DNA of 64,000 nucleotides from JBBSTY01 sp038235385 (GCA_038235385.1 JBBSTY010000001.1:88272-152271), one strand, 5' to 3'. Counted from the first letter of the stretch, positions 33,773 through 42,909 are shown. A program made the numbers and translations. Notes: generated by a model from the letters alone, not told the origin.

Positions 33773-34237
33773 ATGAGCGATCCTGGAACCTCGCCTGCGG
33801 ACGAGGGCGACGCACCGACCGACCGCGACGGGAACGACACCGACGTGTCGCAACCCCGTGCGGCCGGCCGGCCCCCGGCACCCCGGATGCTCAGCACCGG
33901 ATTGGTCGCGGCGCTCGCGCTCGTGGTGATCGTGCCCGTGGTCATCGTGGTGGCGCTGTTGCGGTCATCGGGCCCGACCACCCACACCTACACCGTTCCG
34001 GCGGGCACGGGTGCCCGCCAGGATCAGGGCGAGCAGGTCGAGGTGATGCCGACCGACCTCCACCTCGAGGTGGGCGACCACCTCGTGATCATCAACGAGG
34101 ACGATCGAGTGCAGACCGTCGGTCTGTTCACCGTTCGGCCCGGCGAGACGCTGGACACACCGTTCGGTCGGCCGGGCGTGTACAAGGGAGCGTGCACGGT
34201 GAGCAGCAGCGGCCAGATCGTGATCACGGTCACCTAG
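33773..34237 (+). CDS. Membrane-anchored cupredoxin-fold protein lacking canonical copper ligands
   Basis: The 154-residue protein has a polar cytoplasmic N-terminus, one transmembrane helix (about residues 42-65) and a C-terminal cupredoxin-like domain. The domain has HLEVGDHLVIINEDDRVQ, TVGLFTVRPGETLD and PGVYKGACTVSSSGQIVITV. In blue-copper proteins a His precedes the TVG strand and a His follows the Cys; here these are Gln and Ser, so only the Cys remains. It probably does not hold a type 1 copper site. GGAG precedes ATG 33773. It follows the PCuAC gene by 34 bases, so it may still belong to the copper set. Confidence 0.75.
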   Translation: MSDPGTSPADEGDAPTDRDGNDTDVSQPRAAGRPPAPRMLSTGLVAALALVVIVPVVIVVALLRSSGPTTHTYTVPAGTGARQDQGEQVEVMPTDLHLEVGDHLVIINEDDRVQTVGLFTVRPGETLDTPFGRPGVYKGACTVSSSGQIVITVT

Positions 34238-34242
34238 CGCTC

Positions 34243-35055
34243 GTGCGCGTGTCGACGCCGGCCCTGGTGCTGCCAGGGCGGACGGCGCTCGCCCGAATCC
34301 GCTCGTCCGCTGCCCACCTCGGGGGCCCCTCGCGTGCGTCGACGGGGCACTCGGTCGCCGAGGCCGCACTGGTGGCGTCGATCGCCGCGTTCCACGTCAT
34401 CGACCACGAACTGGTGCACGAGCGTTGGCACGTGCTCACCCATACGGCCGCCGGAGTCGCCGCCGGCGCCGCCGCGCTCGCACTCGGCGCAACTCCCGAT
34501 GAGCTCGGATGGTCACGCGTCGCGGCCGGTCAGGGGCTCCGGACGGGTGGCCTGGTGGCGGGTGGGTTCCTCGCCGGGTTCGCGCTGACGGCCGCGCTCC
34601 CGGCGGCTGATCCGATCCTGGCCGACACCCGCGTCGACGACGCCTCCCGGGGCGAGCTCGCGCGTCGGGCGGCGCTCGACATCCCGATCGGCACCGCCGT
34701 GTACGAGGAGCTCGTGTTCCGTTCGGCCCTGCTCGGGCTGGCGTTGCGCCGCTGGTCTCCGCCGGTCGCCGTCGCAGCCACCTCCGGAGCGTTCGGGCTC
34801 TGGCACATCCTCCCGGCGATCGAGGACCGTCGCCGGGACGAGCGCGTGGCTGCTCGACCGGCGCTCTGGTCGATCGTGCCGACAGTCGTCGGGACTGCCT
34901 TCGCCGGGGTCGGGTTCGCGGGGTTGCGCCTGCGCACCGGCAGCGTGATCGCACCCGTCCTCGTCCACGCGGCCGTCAACGTCGGTGCGCTCCTGGCATC
35001 GTCGACGACCCGTCGGCGCCGCCGACGTCGATCCGGGGCGCACCCGGAAACGTAG
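34243..35055 (+). CDS. CPBP-family intramembrane protease
   Basis: This 270-residue membrane protein has several hydrophobic segments (about residues 45-75, 95-125, 165-190, 200-215 and 235-260). It carries the CPBP glutamic-protease motifs: YEELVFRSALLG (EExxxR), FGLWHILPA (the His motif) and VHAAVNVGALL (HxxxN). Such Rce1/Abi-like proteins cleave membrane-embedded substrates or modify peptides. An early HVIDHELVHERWH adds further His/Glu residues. The start is a GTG at 34243, 5 bases after the upstream stop; a second GTG lies at 34249. Its substrate is unknown. Confidence 0.8.
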   Translation: MRVSTPALVLPGRTALARIRSSAAHLGGPSRASTGHSVAEAALVASIAAFHVIDHELVHERWHVLTHTAAGVAAGAAALALGATPDELGWSRVAAGQGLRTGGLVAGGFLAGFALTAALPAADPILADTRVDDASRGELARRAALDIPIGTAVYEELVFRSALLGLALRRWSPPVAVAATSGAFGLWHILPAIEDRRRDERVAARPALWSIVPTVVGTAFAGVGFAGLRLRTGSVIAPVLVHAAVNVGALLASSTTRRRRRRRSGAHPET

Positions 35056-35058
35056 GAT
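35053..35058 (+). promoter_or_regulatory. Candidate -10 element (TAGGAT), leaderless start of the Abhydrolase_9 gene
   Basis: TAGGAT includes the TAG stop of the CPBP gene (35053-35055) and ends 7 bases before ATG 35066. Confidence 0.42.
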
Positions 35059-35065
35059 CGGCGCC

Positions 35066-37015
35066 ATGACGACTCCGAACGGTGACCTCTCCAGCTCGGA
35101 CCGCTGGTTGCACCGACCCGATGTCTGGTCCGGCCTGGTGCTCGCGGGCGCGCTCGCCGGTCGGTCGTTCCAACCGTCGCTCATGCCGCGTGCCACCGCG
35201 CACCAGGCGCTCGTCGCCGGCGCATCCGGCTCGATCGGCTTCGGTCTGGCCAGTGCCACCTACGGCCTGGTCGCCCGCACCGGGTCGCCGATCGGCGACG
35301 CTGCCCTGCTCAGCGCCACGGCCGTCGGTGGCTTCGCCACCTCCCGCCTGCTGCGGGAGTCCGACCACGAACGTCACTGGCACCAGTTCGCCCGCACGGC
35401 CGGCAGCGCGCTGGCGGCAGGTTCGGTGGCGGCGGCGCTGGGCGTCGCCGTGCGGGGAGCGCACCCGGACCGCCGCTTCATCGCCGGTGGTCTCCTCACC
35501 AGCGCGGCGATCCTCACCAGCGCTCGCGCCATCCACCAGGGGTTGTCCGCCCAACGGGCGGCGCACGACCCGTACGACCCGCCGCCGCCCAAGCCGCTGC
35601 CGGCGCTCACCCAGTCGGTCGGCGTGGCCGCCGGTCTCACCACCGTCGTGTCGGCCTTCCGCCACAGCAGCGGCCTCGTCGCCCGGACGCTCGAGCGGCG
35701 GCTCGGCGTCCCCCGGCCGGCCGCCACCTGGCTCGGCCGCGGCATCTCGGTCGGCGCCTGGTACGGCATCACCAAAGCCCTCGCCGACTCGTTCGTGAGC
35801 GGGTTGCGCATCTACGACCGGGTCGTCGATGCGGGGTTCGATCGGGCACCCTCGAGCCCGCTGCGCTCGTCGGGCGAGGGGAGCCCGATCCCGTTCGCCC
35901 GCCTGGGGCGCCAGGGGCGTCGCTTCGTGCTCAACGCGCCCGACGCCGACGAGATCTCGGCGGTGACCGGCGAACCGAGCCCCACCGAGCCCATCCGGGT
36001 CTTCGTCGGGTACTCGGCGGCACGCACCGACGAGGAGCGCGTCGCGCTGGCCATCGACGAGCTGCACCGCACGGGTGCGTTCGACCGGTCGATCCTGTTG
36101 GTGGGCTGCCCCGCCGGCAACGGCTACGTCAACACCCTGCCGCTCGAGGTGATCGACTACCTGAGCGCGGGCGACAGCGCGGCCGTGGCCGTGCAGTACG
36201 GCCGACTCCCCTCGTTCCTCACGCTGCAGCGGGTCACCCGGGGCGGGGCGGTGCAGCGTGCGCTGCTCGAGGGGATCGCCTCGGTGCTGGCCGAACGGGC
36301 TCCCGACGATCGGCCGCGGGTGGTCATCTACGGCGAGAGCCTCGGCGCCTGGGCCGGCCAGGACACGTTCCTGCACCAGGGGGTCGCCGGCCTCGACGAG
36401 CTCGGCGTCGACCGGGCGCTCTGGGCCGGGACGCCGTACTACAGCGGCTGGCGACGCGAGGTGCTCGTCGACCGGAGCGTGACCGTCCCGGAGGGCAGCG
36501 TCGTCGAGATCGACCGACCGGCTCCCCTGCTCGAGATGTCCGACACCGAGCGGGGCGCGCTCCGCGCCGTCATCCTCGGCCACGGCAACGACCCCGTGAC
36601 CTACATCTGCTTCAACATGTTCGTGCGCCGGCCATCGTGGCTGCGCGGCGAACGTCCGTGGGGCGTTCCCGCCACGATGCAGTGGCTGCCGGGGATCACG
36701 GGGATCCAGGTCATCGTCGATGCGGTGAACGCCACCCGACCGGTGCCCGGCGTCTTCCGCGCCACCGGTCACGAGTACACCGCGTCGCTGCCCGAGGTCA
36801 CCGTCGCCGCCTACGCGCTCGATCCACCGTCACCCGAGCGATGGGCGACCCTCGTCGAGCACCTCCAGGCCGTCGACGCCGAACGGGCCTCCCACGGCCG
36901 TCTGGCCCGCACCGCCCCGGCCGGGTCCGACCCATCGTCTGCCTCGGACTCCGCAGGCGCCCGTCGTCATCGCCGGCGCATCCCCCGCGTGGGCCGACGC
37001 CGTTCCCCACGCTGA
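35066..37015 (+). CDS. Membrane alpha/beta-hydrolase (Abhydrolase_9 type)
   Basis: The 649-residue protein has an N-terminal membrane domain of about 250 residues with four to five hydrophobic segments, followed by a cytoplasmic or external hydrolase domain. That domain has VVIYGESLGAWAGQD (nucleophile elbow GESLG, Ser about 434) and ALWAGTPYYSGWR. HGNDPVTYICFNMF supplies an Asp, and a C-terminal TGHEYTASL the likely His. The arrangement matches the two-domain Abhydrolase_9 family common in actinobacteria. The natural substrate is unknown; lipids are plausible because of the membrane domain. It precedes the ceramidase-like gene by 67 bases. Confidence 0.83.
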   Translation: MTTPNGDLSSSDRWLHRPDVWSGLVLAGALAGRSFQPSLMPRATAHQALVAGASGSIGFGLASATYGLVARTGSPIGDAALLSATAVGGFATSRLLRESDHERHWHQFARTAGSALAAGSVAAALGVAVRGAHPDRRFIAGGLLTSAAILTSARAIHQGLSAQRAAHDPYDPPPPKPLPALTQSVGVAAGLTTVVSAFRHSSGLVARTLERRLGVPRPAATWLGRGISVGAWYGITKALADSFVSGLRIYDRVVDAGFDRAPSSPLRSSGEGSPIPFARLGRQGRRFVLNAPDADEISAVTGEPSPTEPIRVFVGYSAARTDEERVALAIDELHRTGAFDRSILLVGCPAGNGYVNTLPLEVIDYLSAGDSAAVAVQYGRLPSFLTLQRVTRGGAVQRALLEGIASVLAERAPDDRPRVVIYGESLGAWAGQDTFLHQGVAGLDELGVDRALWAGTPYYSGWRREVLVDRSVTVPEGSVVEIDRPAPLLEMSDTERGALRAVILGHGNDPVTYICFNMFVRRPSWLRGERPWGVPATMQWLPGITGIQVIVDAVNATRPVPGVFRATGHEYTASLPEVTVAAYALDPPSPERWATLVEHLQAVDAERASHGRLARTAPAGSDPSSASDSAGARRHRRRIPRVGRRRSPR

Positions 37016-37082
37016 CTCGACCCTCGCCGCAACGACACGGAAACGCATCGTCACGAGAACCCGTGTGCTTTGCTGGTGCCCG

Positions 37083-39170
37083 ATGTCCACCAGCCCGCTC
37101 CTGCCGTTCGTGTCCGATCCACCCCGACGGGTGCGGTTCTCGGTCACGCCCGAACCCCCGCGCCGACTCGATCCCGTCGTCGGCCTGCTCGCCGGCGCCG
37201 CCGAGGCCGACATCACGCCGCCACCGGGGATGCCCAAGGCCGGGTACTCGGCCAACGCCCATCTCGGTTCGGGGTTCCGCAGCCGTCTGCGCGCCCGGGT
37301 CGTGCACCTGCGTTCGGGGACGACGTCGATGGCGATCGTCCAGTGCGACCTGCTGGGTGGCTCGGCGGTCGTGCAGCACCTCGTCGCCCGCGCCATCGCC
37401 GCCGAGACCGACATCGCCCTGGCCGGACTCTTCATCGGCGCCACCCACACCCACGCCGGACCGGGTCAGTACCTCGGTACCGACTTCTACAACCGGTTCG
37501 CCTCCAACCGGTCGGGCTTCGATCCGGCCTACACCCAGTTCCTCGTCGACCAGATCTCCGGCGCCGTCATCGAGGCGCACCGATCGCGTCGTCCGGCCCG
37601 CCTCGCGTTCGGAACCACCGAGGTGTGGGGCCTCACCCGCAACCGGTCGATGCCGGCGCACGTCCGCAACCCCGAGGTCACCGATCCCGCGACCCTCCCC
37701 CAGCGCAAGTTCCTGGCCATCAACCCCGGGCTGCACCTGCTGCGCGTCGACACGATCATCGACCCGACGATCACCGACCCGACGATCACCGACCCGACGA
37801 TCACCGACCCGACGATCACCGAACCCGCGGGCAGCGGCCGCTCATCGGCGCCCCACCCGGGTCCGGCTGCCACCGAGCCGCTCGCCGCCATGGTGGTGTT
37901 CTCGGTGCACGGCACCGGCGTACCGGTGACCGCCCGCGAGTACAACGCCGACATCTGGGCGTACCTCGTCGGCGAGCTCGGCAACCGCATCCACGGTCGC
38001 ACCGGTACCCGCGCCGTGGTGGGCGGCGTCGAGGGCACGCACGCCGATGTCGCCCCGGCCATCCGGCCGGGGTCGGCCGGCCACCTCGAGGCCGCCCGGC
38101 TGGGCCGTGCCCTCGGCGCCCAGGCCGCTGAGCTGCACGAGCAGCTCGGCGGCGAGCTCCGCGACGATGTGCCGCTCGGCGCCGGTCTGCGCGAGGTCGA
38201 CCTCGACGATGCGCCCACGATCGGATCGGTGTCGCTCCCCCGGCGTCCGGCGGTCGGCGCCGCGCTGGTGGCCGGCGCGCACGAGAACGTCACGCCCGTC
38301 GTGCACCGGATCCCACCGTTCGCCCCCGGGCACCCCAAGCGCTGGGGACGCTCCACCCCGCAGGGCACGAAGTGGGTGATCGGGAGCCGGTGGCTCCAGC
38401 CGCTCATGCTCCGTCTCGGCGCCTTCCCACGCGTTCTGCCCGTGCAGGTCCTGCGGATCGGGCCCGCCGTGATGGTGGGGCTCCCGTTCGAGATCACGGT
38501 CGAGACCGGCCGTCGCGTCGAAGCCGACGTCGCCGCCGTCGTCGGACCCGATGTCGAACGGGTCATCGTGTCATCGGTGGCGAACGAGTACTCCGGCTAC
38601 GCCGCCACTCCCGAGGAGTACGAGCTCCAGCACTACGAGGGTGCCCACACCCTCTACGGCCCGGCCACCCAGCCGTTCCTCGCCGCGCACGCCGCTTCGC
38701 TCGCTGCACAGGTGCCCCCCGACGCCACCGTGCAGGATGTGCTCGGCACCCGACGGTTCGACCTGCGGGCCCACCGTCACCTCCCGACCCCCGCCGCCGG
38801 CGACCGGTCGGAACGGGTCGTGCTCGGCGGTGCCTGCTACGTCGACCCCACCCGCGCCACCGACGGCTACTGGGAGCTGCGCTGGCGCGATGTCGCACCG
38901 GCGAACCTCCACTGGCACGAACCGATGGTGCGCGTCGAGTGCGCCGAGCGCGCCGACGGCGACCTGGTGTGGCGGCCGGCCACCCACGACGGGCGCCTCC
39001 TCGACGATCAGGGCTGGGACCTGCAGGTGGCCCACGTCGGCGACGGTCCCGACGGCCACACCTACTCGGTGCGCTGGTGGGACCCCACCTTCCACGGCGG
39101 CCGGAGGTACCGGTTCGTGCTGGTGCCCAACGCATCACGGCCCGAGGTGGCGTCCGAGCCGTTCCACTGA
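37083..39170 (+). CDS. Neutral/alkaline ceramidase-like protein with altered nucleophile site
   Basis: This 695-residue protein matches neutral ceramidases. It has AAEADITPPPGMPKAGYS, the zinc motif FIGATHTHAGPG, VWGLTRNRSMPAH, VVFSVHGTGVPV (zinc His), GLPFEITVETGRR and NEYSGYAATPEEYELQHYEG. At the position of the catalytic Ser (NLSPN in Pseudomonas ceramidase) it reads HADVAPAI, placing Ala where Ser is expected. No signal peptide is visible although family members are usually secreted. The region contains four tandem ITDPT units (37761-37820). Ceramide hydrolysis is the family function; the altered site makes it uncertain here. Confidence 0.82.
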   Translation: MSTSPLLPFVSDPPRRVRFSVTPEPPRRLDPVVGLLAGAAEADITPPPGMPKAGYSANAHLGSGFRSRLRARVVHLRSGTTSMAIVQCDLLGGSAVVQHLVARAIAAETDIALAGLFIGATHTHAGPGQYLGTDFYNRFASNRSGFDPAYTQFLVDQISGAVIEAHRSRRPARLAFGTTEVWGLTRNRSMPAHVRNPEVTDPATLPQRKFLAINPGLHLLRVDTIIDPTITDPTITDPTITDPTITEPAGSGRSSAPHPGPAATEPLAAMVVFSVHGTGVPVTAREYNADIWAYLVGELGNRIHGRTGTRAVVGGVEGTHADVAPAIRPGSAGHLEAARLGRALGAQAAELHEQLGGELRDDVPLGAGLREVDLDDAPTIGSVSLPRRPAVGAALVAGAHENVTPVVHRIPPFAPGHPKRWGRSTPQGTKWVIGSRWLQPLMLRLGAFPRVLPVQVLRIGPAVMVGLPFEITVETGRRVEADVAAVVGPDVERVIVSSVANEYSGYAATPEEYELQHYEGAHTLYGPATQPFLAAHAASLAAQVPPDATVQDVLGTRRFDLRAHRHLPTPAAGDRSERVVLGGACYVDPTRATDGYWELRWRDVAPANLHWHEPMVRVECAERADGDLVWRPATHDGRLLDDQGWDLQVAHVGDGPDGHTYSVRWWDPTFHGGRRYRFVLVPNASRPEVASEPFH
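37761..37820 (+). repeat. 15 bp tandem repeat (4 units) inside the ceramidase-like gene
   Basis: Four perfect copies of GACCCGACGATCACC encode repeated Asp-Pro-Thr-Ile-Thr. The unit length is a multiple of three, so copy-number change would keep the frame. A partial copy precedes it. Confidence 0.92.
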
Positions 39171-39212
39171 TCGTCGCGCTCGCGCGTCCTGTGGCTGGGC
39201 CTGTGGCTCGAT

Positions 39213-39827
39213 TCAGGCGCCGGGGCGGAACGAGCTGACGACCTGGGCGACGAGCACGGCGACGTCGTCGTCGGCGAGTGCGGGACTCGCCGTCAACGCG
39301 CGGTAGAAGACCGTGCCGATCACGAGGTCGAGGAGCAGCTGGGGGTCGGTGTCGGCCCGGAGCTCGCCCGTCGCCGAGCACCGTTCGATCATCGCCACCA
39401 TGGGCTCGCGCCGACCGTCGATGAACGCCCGGTGGGCGTCGGCGAACTCGGGGACCCGGGCGGAGGCGGCGAGGGCGGCGGGGACCGCCCGCCCGACGGG
39501 ACTCTCGGCGAGCACCCAGCGCATGCGAACGGCGAACGTCGTGAGGTCGTCGAGGAGCGATCCGGTGCCTGCCGGTTGCTCCGGTGGCGGCGAGGCGAAC
39601 CGCCAGGCCCCCATCACCAGGTCGACCTTGGTCGGGTACCGGCGGTAGATGGTGGACTTGGCCACGCCGGCCCGTTCGGCGACCGCCTCGAACGAGATCC
39701 CCTCGAACCCGAGCTCGGCGAACAGGTCGATGGCCGCCACGAGGATGGCTTCGTCGCAGGCCGCACTCCGGGGACGACCGGGTCCGGGTCCGCACCGGGG
39801 CGGAGCTGGCGCGTCGGTGGCGGTCAC
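39213..39827 (-). CDS. TetR-family transcriptional regulator
   Basis: The 204-residue protein has an N-terminal TetR helix-turn-helix: AILVAAIDLFAELGFEGISF, EAVAERAGVAKSTIYRRYPT, KVDLVMGAW. A helical ligand-binding domain ends with DLVIGTVFYRALT. It begins at a GTG that overlaps the stop of the upstream MFS pump gene (GTGA), so pump and regulator are cotranscribed. Local control of that pump is the simple inference. No clear operator palindrome was found by eye in the pump promoter region. Confidence 0.9.
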   Translation of the reverse strand: MTATDAPAPPRCGPGPGRPRSAACDEAILVAAIDLFAELGFEGISFEAVAERAGVAKSTIYRRYPTKVDLVMGAWRFASPPPEQPAGTGSLLDDLTTFAVRMRWVLAESPVGRAVPAALAASARVPEFADAHRAFIDGRREPMVAMIERCSATGELRADTDPQLLLDLVIGTVFYRALTASPALADDDVAVLVAQVVSSFRPGA

Positions 39828-41560
39828 GGCCCGGTGGTGTCGAAGGTGGTGGGGCCAGCGGTGTCGAACCTGGTGGGGCCCGCGGTGTCGAACGTGGTGG
39901 AGTCGGTACCGACCATCGGGTTGGTGGTGGCCAAGCGCTCGCGTCGGATCGCCTCGGCGGCCACGGCGGACGGCTCGGTGGCGTGCTCCTCGACGTACTC
40001 GTGCGACTGGATCTCCTCGTCCTCGCTCCGAGCGTGCGCGGGGAGGAAGAGCAGCGCCACGATCGCACCCAGCAGCGTGATCCCCGCAGCCACCAGGACC
40101 CCGGCGTGCATGGCGTCGACGAACCCCTGGTTGGCGGTGGCCAGCAGCGACGAGGCCAACGAACCGGCACCGTCGATCGGTTGGGCGCCGATGGTCTCGG
40201 CCACCTTGTACGCCCCACCGAGCGAGCTCTGCGCCGCTTCGATCGCTTGGGGCGGAACCGGGGTGCCCACGAAGAACTCGGCGATCCGGGTGCCGTAGAT
40301 CGAGGTGAGCACGCTCCCGACGACCGCCACACCGAGGGCCCCGCCGACCTGGCGGGTGGTGTCGTTCACCGCTGATCCCACGCCCGCCTTGGCGAGCGGG
40401 AGCGAACCCATGACCGAGTCGGTGGCAGGGGCCATGACCAGCCCCATGCCCGCGGCCATGAGCATCAGCCGCCAGGCCAGGCCCGGGTAGGACGTGTCGA
40501 CCTGCAGCGTCGCCATCGACACCAGGCCACCGGCGACCAGGAACATGCCGGTGGCGACGGTGGCCTTGGTGCCGAAGCGGTCGACGACCTTCGAGCTCGT
40601 CGGTGCGACCACCATCATGGTGATGGCGAAGGGCAGCATGCGGATGCCGGTCTCGAGTGGGGTGTACCCGAGGACGTACTGCATGTACTGGGTCAGGATG
40701 AAGATGGACCCGAACATGGCGAAGAACACCAGCGTGATCGATCCGCTCGCCGCGCTGAACCGGGGGTTGGCGAAGAAGCTCACGTCGAGCATCGGGTGGT
40801 CGGATCGGCGCTCCCAGAACACGAACGCCAGGACCAGCACCACCCCGATGCCGAGCACCGTGAGGATCCGAGGTGAGGTCCAGCCCTCGGTGGGCGCCTC
40901 GATGATGGCGTAGAGCAGCGCCGTGAGCCCCACGATCGACAAGATGGCACCGACCGGATCGAGCTTCGGGGCGCTCGGATCCTTCGAGGTGGGGATCAGG
41001 AAGAAACCGGCGATCAGACCGACCACCACGATCGGGATGTTCACCAGGAAGACCGACCCCCAGTAGAAGTGCTCGACCAGGAAGCCGCCGGTGAGCGGTC
41101 CCAGTGCGCCACCCAGACCGGCGACACCCGCCCAGACGCCGATGGCCCGGCCCCGCTCGTTGGCCGGGAACACGTTGGTGATGATCGAGAGCGTCGCCGG
41201 CATGATGAACGCACCGCCGACGCCCATGAGGGCGCGGGTGGCGATGAGCTGATCGGCGCTGGTGGCCATGGACGACGCCAGCGAGCCGAGCCCGAAGATG
41301 ATGAACCCGGTCTGCAGCGCACCCCGCCGGCCGAACCGGTCACCCAGGCTGCCGGCCGTGAGGAGCAGACCGGCGAACACGAGCGTGTACGAGTCCACCA
41401 TCCACTGGATCTGGCTGAGGTTGGCCCCGAGCTCGTCGATGATCGTGGGGATGGCCACGTTGAGGATCGAGTTGTCGAGGACGATCACCAGCAGGCTGAA
41501 GCACAGCACCGCCAGGATCAGCCACCGTCGGGCATAGGCCTGGTCCTCGACATGTCCCAT
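39824..41560 (-). CDS. DHA2-type MFS drug transporter (EmrB/QacA-like)
   Basis: The 578-residue protein has 14 predicted membrane helices. It shows LDNSILNVAIPTI in TM1, the MFS loop motif GSLGDRFGRRG, the helix-5 motif GVAGLGGALGPLTGGFL, and NDTTRQVGGALGVAV late in the sequence. DHA2 pumps export drugs or cationic dyes with proton antiport. GGAAGG 8 bases before ATG 41560 supports this start over the Met 18 bases upstream. The C-terminal tail has three near-identical 8-residue units (F-D-T-A-G-P-T type) encoded by a 24 bp tandem repeat. The TetR gene follows with overlap. Confidence 0.92.
   Translation of the reverse strand: MGHVEDQAYARRWLILAVLCFSLLVIVLDNSILNVAIPTIIDELGANLSQIQWMVDSYTLVFAGLLLTAGSLGDRFGRRGALQTGFIIFGLGSLASSMATSADQLIATRALMGVGGAFIMPATLSIITNVFPANERGRAIGVWAGVAGLGGALGPLTGGFLVEHFYWGSVFLVNIPIVVVGLIAGFFLIPTSKDPSAPKLDPVGAILSIVGLTALLYAIIEAPTEGWTSPRILTVLGIGVVLVLAFVFWERRSDHPMLDVSFFANPRFSAASGSITLVFFAMFGSIFILTQYMQYVLGYTPLETGIRMLPFAITMMVVAPTSSKVVDRFGTKATVATGMFLVAGGLVSMATLQVDTSYPGLAWRLMLMAAGMGLVMAPATDSVMGSLPLAKAGVGSAVNDTTRQVGGALGVAVVGSVLTSIYGTRIAEFFVGTPVPPQAIEAAQSSLGGAYKVAETIGAQPIDGAGSLASSLLATANQGFVDAMHAGVLVAAGITLLGAIVALLFLPAHARSEDEEIQSHEYVEEHATEPSAVAAEAIRRERLATTNPMVGTDSTTFDTAGPTRFDTAGPTTFDTTGP
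39836..39907 (-). repeat. 24 bp tandem repeat (3 units) at the 3' end of the MFS gene
   Basis: Units start at 39836, 39860 and 39884 and differ by a few bases. They encode the repeated C-terminal tail of the transporter. Confidence 0.88.
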
Positions 41561-41710
41561 CAGTGGTTCCTTCCGCATTGCGCGACGCACCCGTCTCGGT
41601 ATTGCTGGAACGGTATCGGGAGCCGGTTCCGGATCGCAACGGACATCGCGGCCTCGCCGGCGAGGTCGCCGGCGAGGTCGTGGCCACGGCCGCTCGTCGA
41701 GGTGCGGCGC

Positions 41711-41716
41711 TAGGTT
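41711..41716 (+). promoter_or_regulatory. Candidate -10 element (TAGGTT), leaderless start of the LLM gene
   Basis: TAGGTT ends 6 bases before ATG 41723; no Shine-Dalgarno sequence is present. Confidence 0.45.
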
Positions 41717-41722
41717 CGACCC

Positions 41723-42634
41723 ATGCGCTTCTCGGTGTGGCTCAGCCAGCAGCAGCCGTGGTCGGAGTTGGTCGCCGCCGCTCGCCACGTCGACGCCAGC
41801 GGGTGGGACGGCGTGTACGTCGCCGACCACTTCATGGGCGACGGGGCCGGGTTCGGTCCGGTCGACGGCGCCAACCTCGAGTCCACCGCGCTGATCGCCG
41901 GGCTGGCCGCCAGCACCGCACGCGTCCGGCTGGGGTCGCTCGTGCTGGGCGCCACGTACCGCCATCCGGCCGTCGTGGCCAACTGGGCCGCCACCGTCGA
42001 CCACATCAGCGACGGCCGGCTCGTGCTGGGCGTCGGCGCCGGGTGGCAGGTGAACGAGCACGACCAGTACGGGATCGAGCTGGGGACGCCCGGCGAGCGC
42101 ATCGCCCGGCTCGACGAGCACTGCTCGGTGGTGAACGGGCTCCTCCGCCAGACGAACACCACCGTCGACGGCGCGCACTACCGCGTGCGCGACGCGATCA
42201 GCGAGCCCAAGCCGGTCCAGCGGCCGCTGCCGCTGCTCATCGGCGGCAAGGGCGACCGCATGCTCGGCGTGGTCGCCCGCCACGCCGACGAGTGGAACAT
42301 GTGGAGCCTCCCCGAGGTCCAGACCGAACGGGCCGCCGTGTTGGCACAGCGGTGCGAGGAGATCGGACGCGACCCGGCCGAGATCCGCCACTCGACCCAG
42401 GCCCTGGTGATGCTCACCGACGACGCGGGGAGAGCCGAGGCCTTCGTGGCCGAGGTCGGCGGACGCGCCGCCGTCGCCGGCACGGTGGCGCAGCTCGCCG
42501 AGGTCGTCGCCGGCTGGCGTGACGCCGGCGTCGACGAGGTCATCATCCCCGACTTCGCCCTCGGCCGCGGCAGTCGCAAGCTCGATGCCCTCGACGCCAT
42601 CCTCACCGACGTCGCCCCGGCGTTTCGCAGCTGA
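41723..42634 (+). CDS. LLM-class F420-dependent oxidoreductase
   Basis: This 303-residue TIM-barrel protein starts MRFSVWLSQQQPWSELVAAA and has WDGVYVADHFM, ARVRLGSLVLGATYRHPAVV, TVDHISDGRLVLGVGAGW and LPLLIGGKGDRMLGVVARHA. All are typical of luciferase-like F420-dependent enzymes. These transfer hydride between reduced F420 (or flavin) and varied substrates; this one cannot be assigned. It diverges from the MFS gene and is followed by a gene-free 275 bases. Confidence 0.87.
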   Translation: MRFSVWLSQQQPWSELVAAARHVDASGWDGVYVADHFMGDGAGFGPVDGANLESTALIAGLAASTARVRLGSLVLGATYRHPAVVANWAATVDHISDGRLVLGVGAGWQVNEHDQYGIELGTPGERIARLDEHCSVVNGLLRQTNTTVDGAHYRVRDAISEPKPVQRPLPLLIGGKGDRMLGVVARHADEWNMWSLPEVQTERAAVLAQRCEEIGRDPAEIRHSTQALVMLTDDAGRAEAFVAEVGGRAAVAGTVAQLAEVVAGWRDAGVDEVIIPDFALGRGSRKLDALDAILTDVAPAFRS

Positions 42635-42764
42635 CCACGCTCGGCGGCGGGATGTGCACCGACCGACCGCAGCGCCATTCGACCTCGGCGTCCTACGTGC
42701 CCATCCCCGGCGGCCGCCCGTCCCGCCGTCGCTGATCGGGGCGCCGCCACCACCAACCGCGCGG

Positions 42765-42770
42765 TAAGGT
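42765..42770 (+). promoter_or_regulatory. Possible -10 element (TAAGGT) for the large secreted repeat protein
   Basis: TAAGGT fits TANNNT and lies 140 bases before ATG 42910, which would give a long leader. No other promoter signal was found in the 275-base gap. Confidence 0.3.
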
Positions 42771-42909
42771 CACGCAGCGACGCTCGTGCCGGTTGTCACG
42801 TCGCGTCCAGTTCGGTTCTCTGGTGGGGCCTCTCGACCTCGGCGTTGCACACGCCGGCATCGGGCTGTCGCGCCAGCGCCGGTCCGTTCGCCAACAGGGT
42901 GGTCAATCC

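Noticed and set aside
39824..42391. An 855-codon minus frame extending upstream of the MFS transporter
   Set aside because: The first 280 codons are antisense to the LLM oxidoreductase; Met 41560 with GGAAGG and TM1 directly after is the real start.
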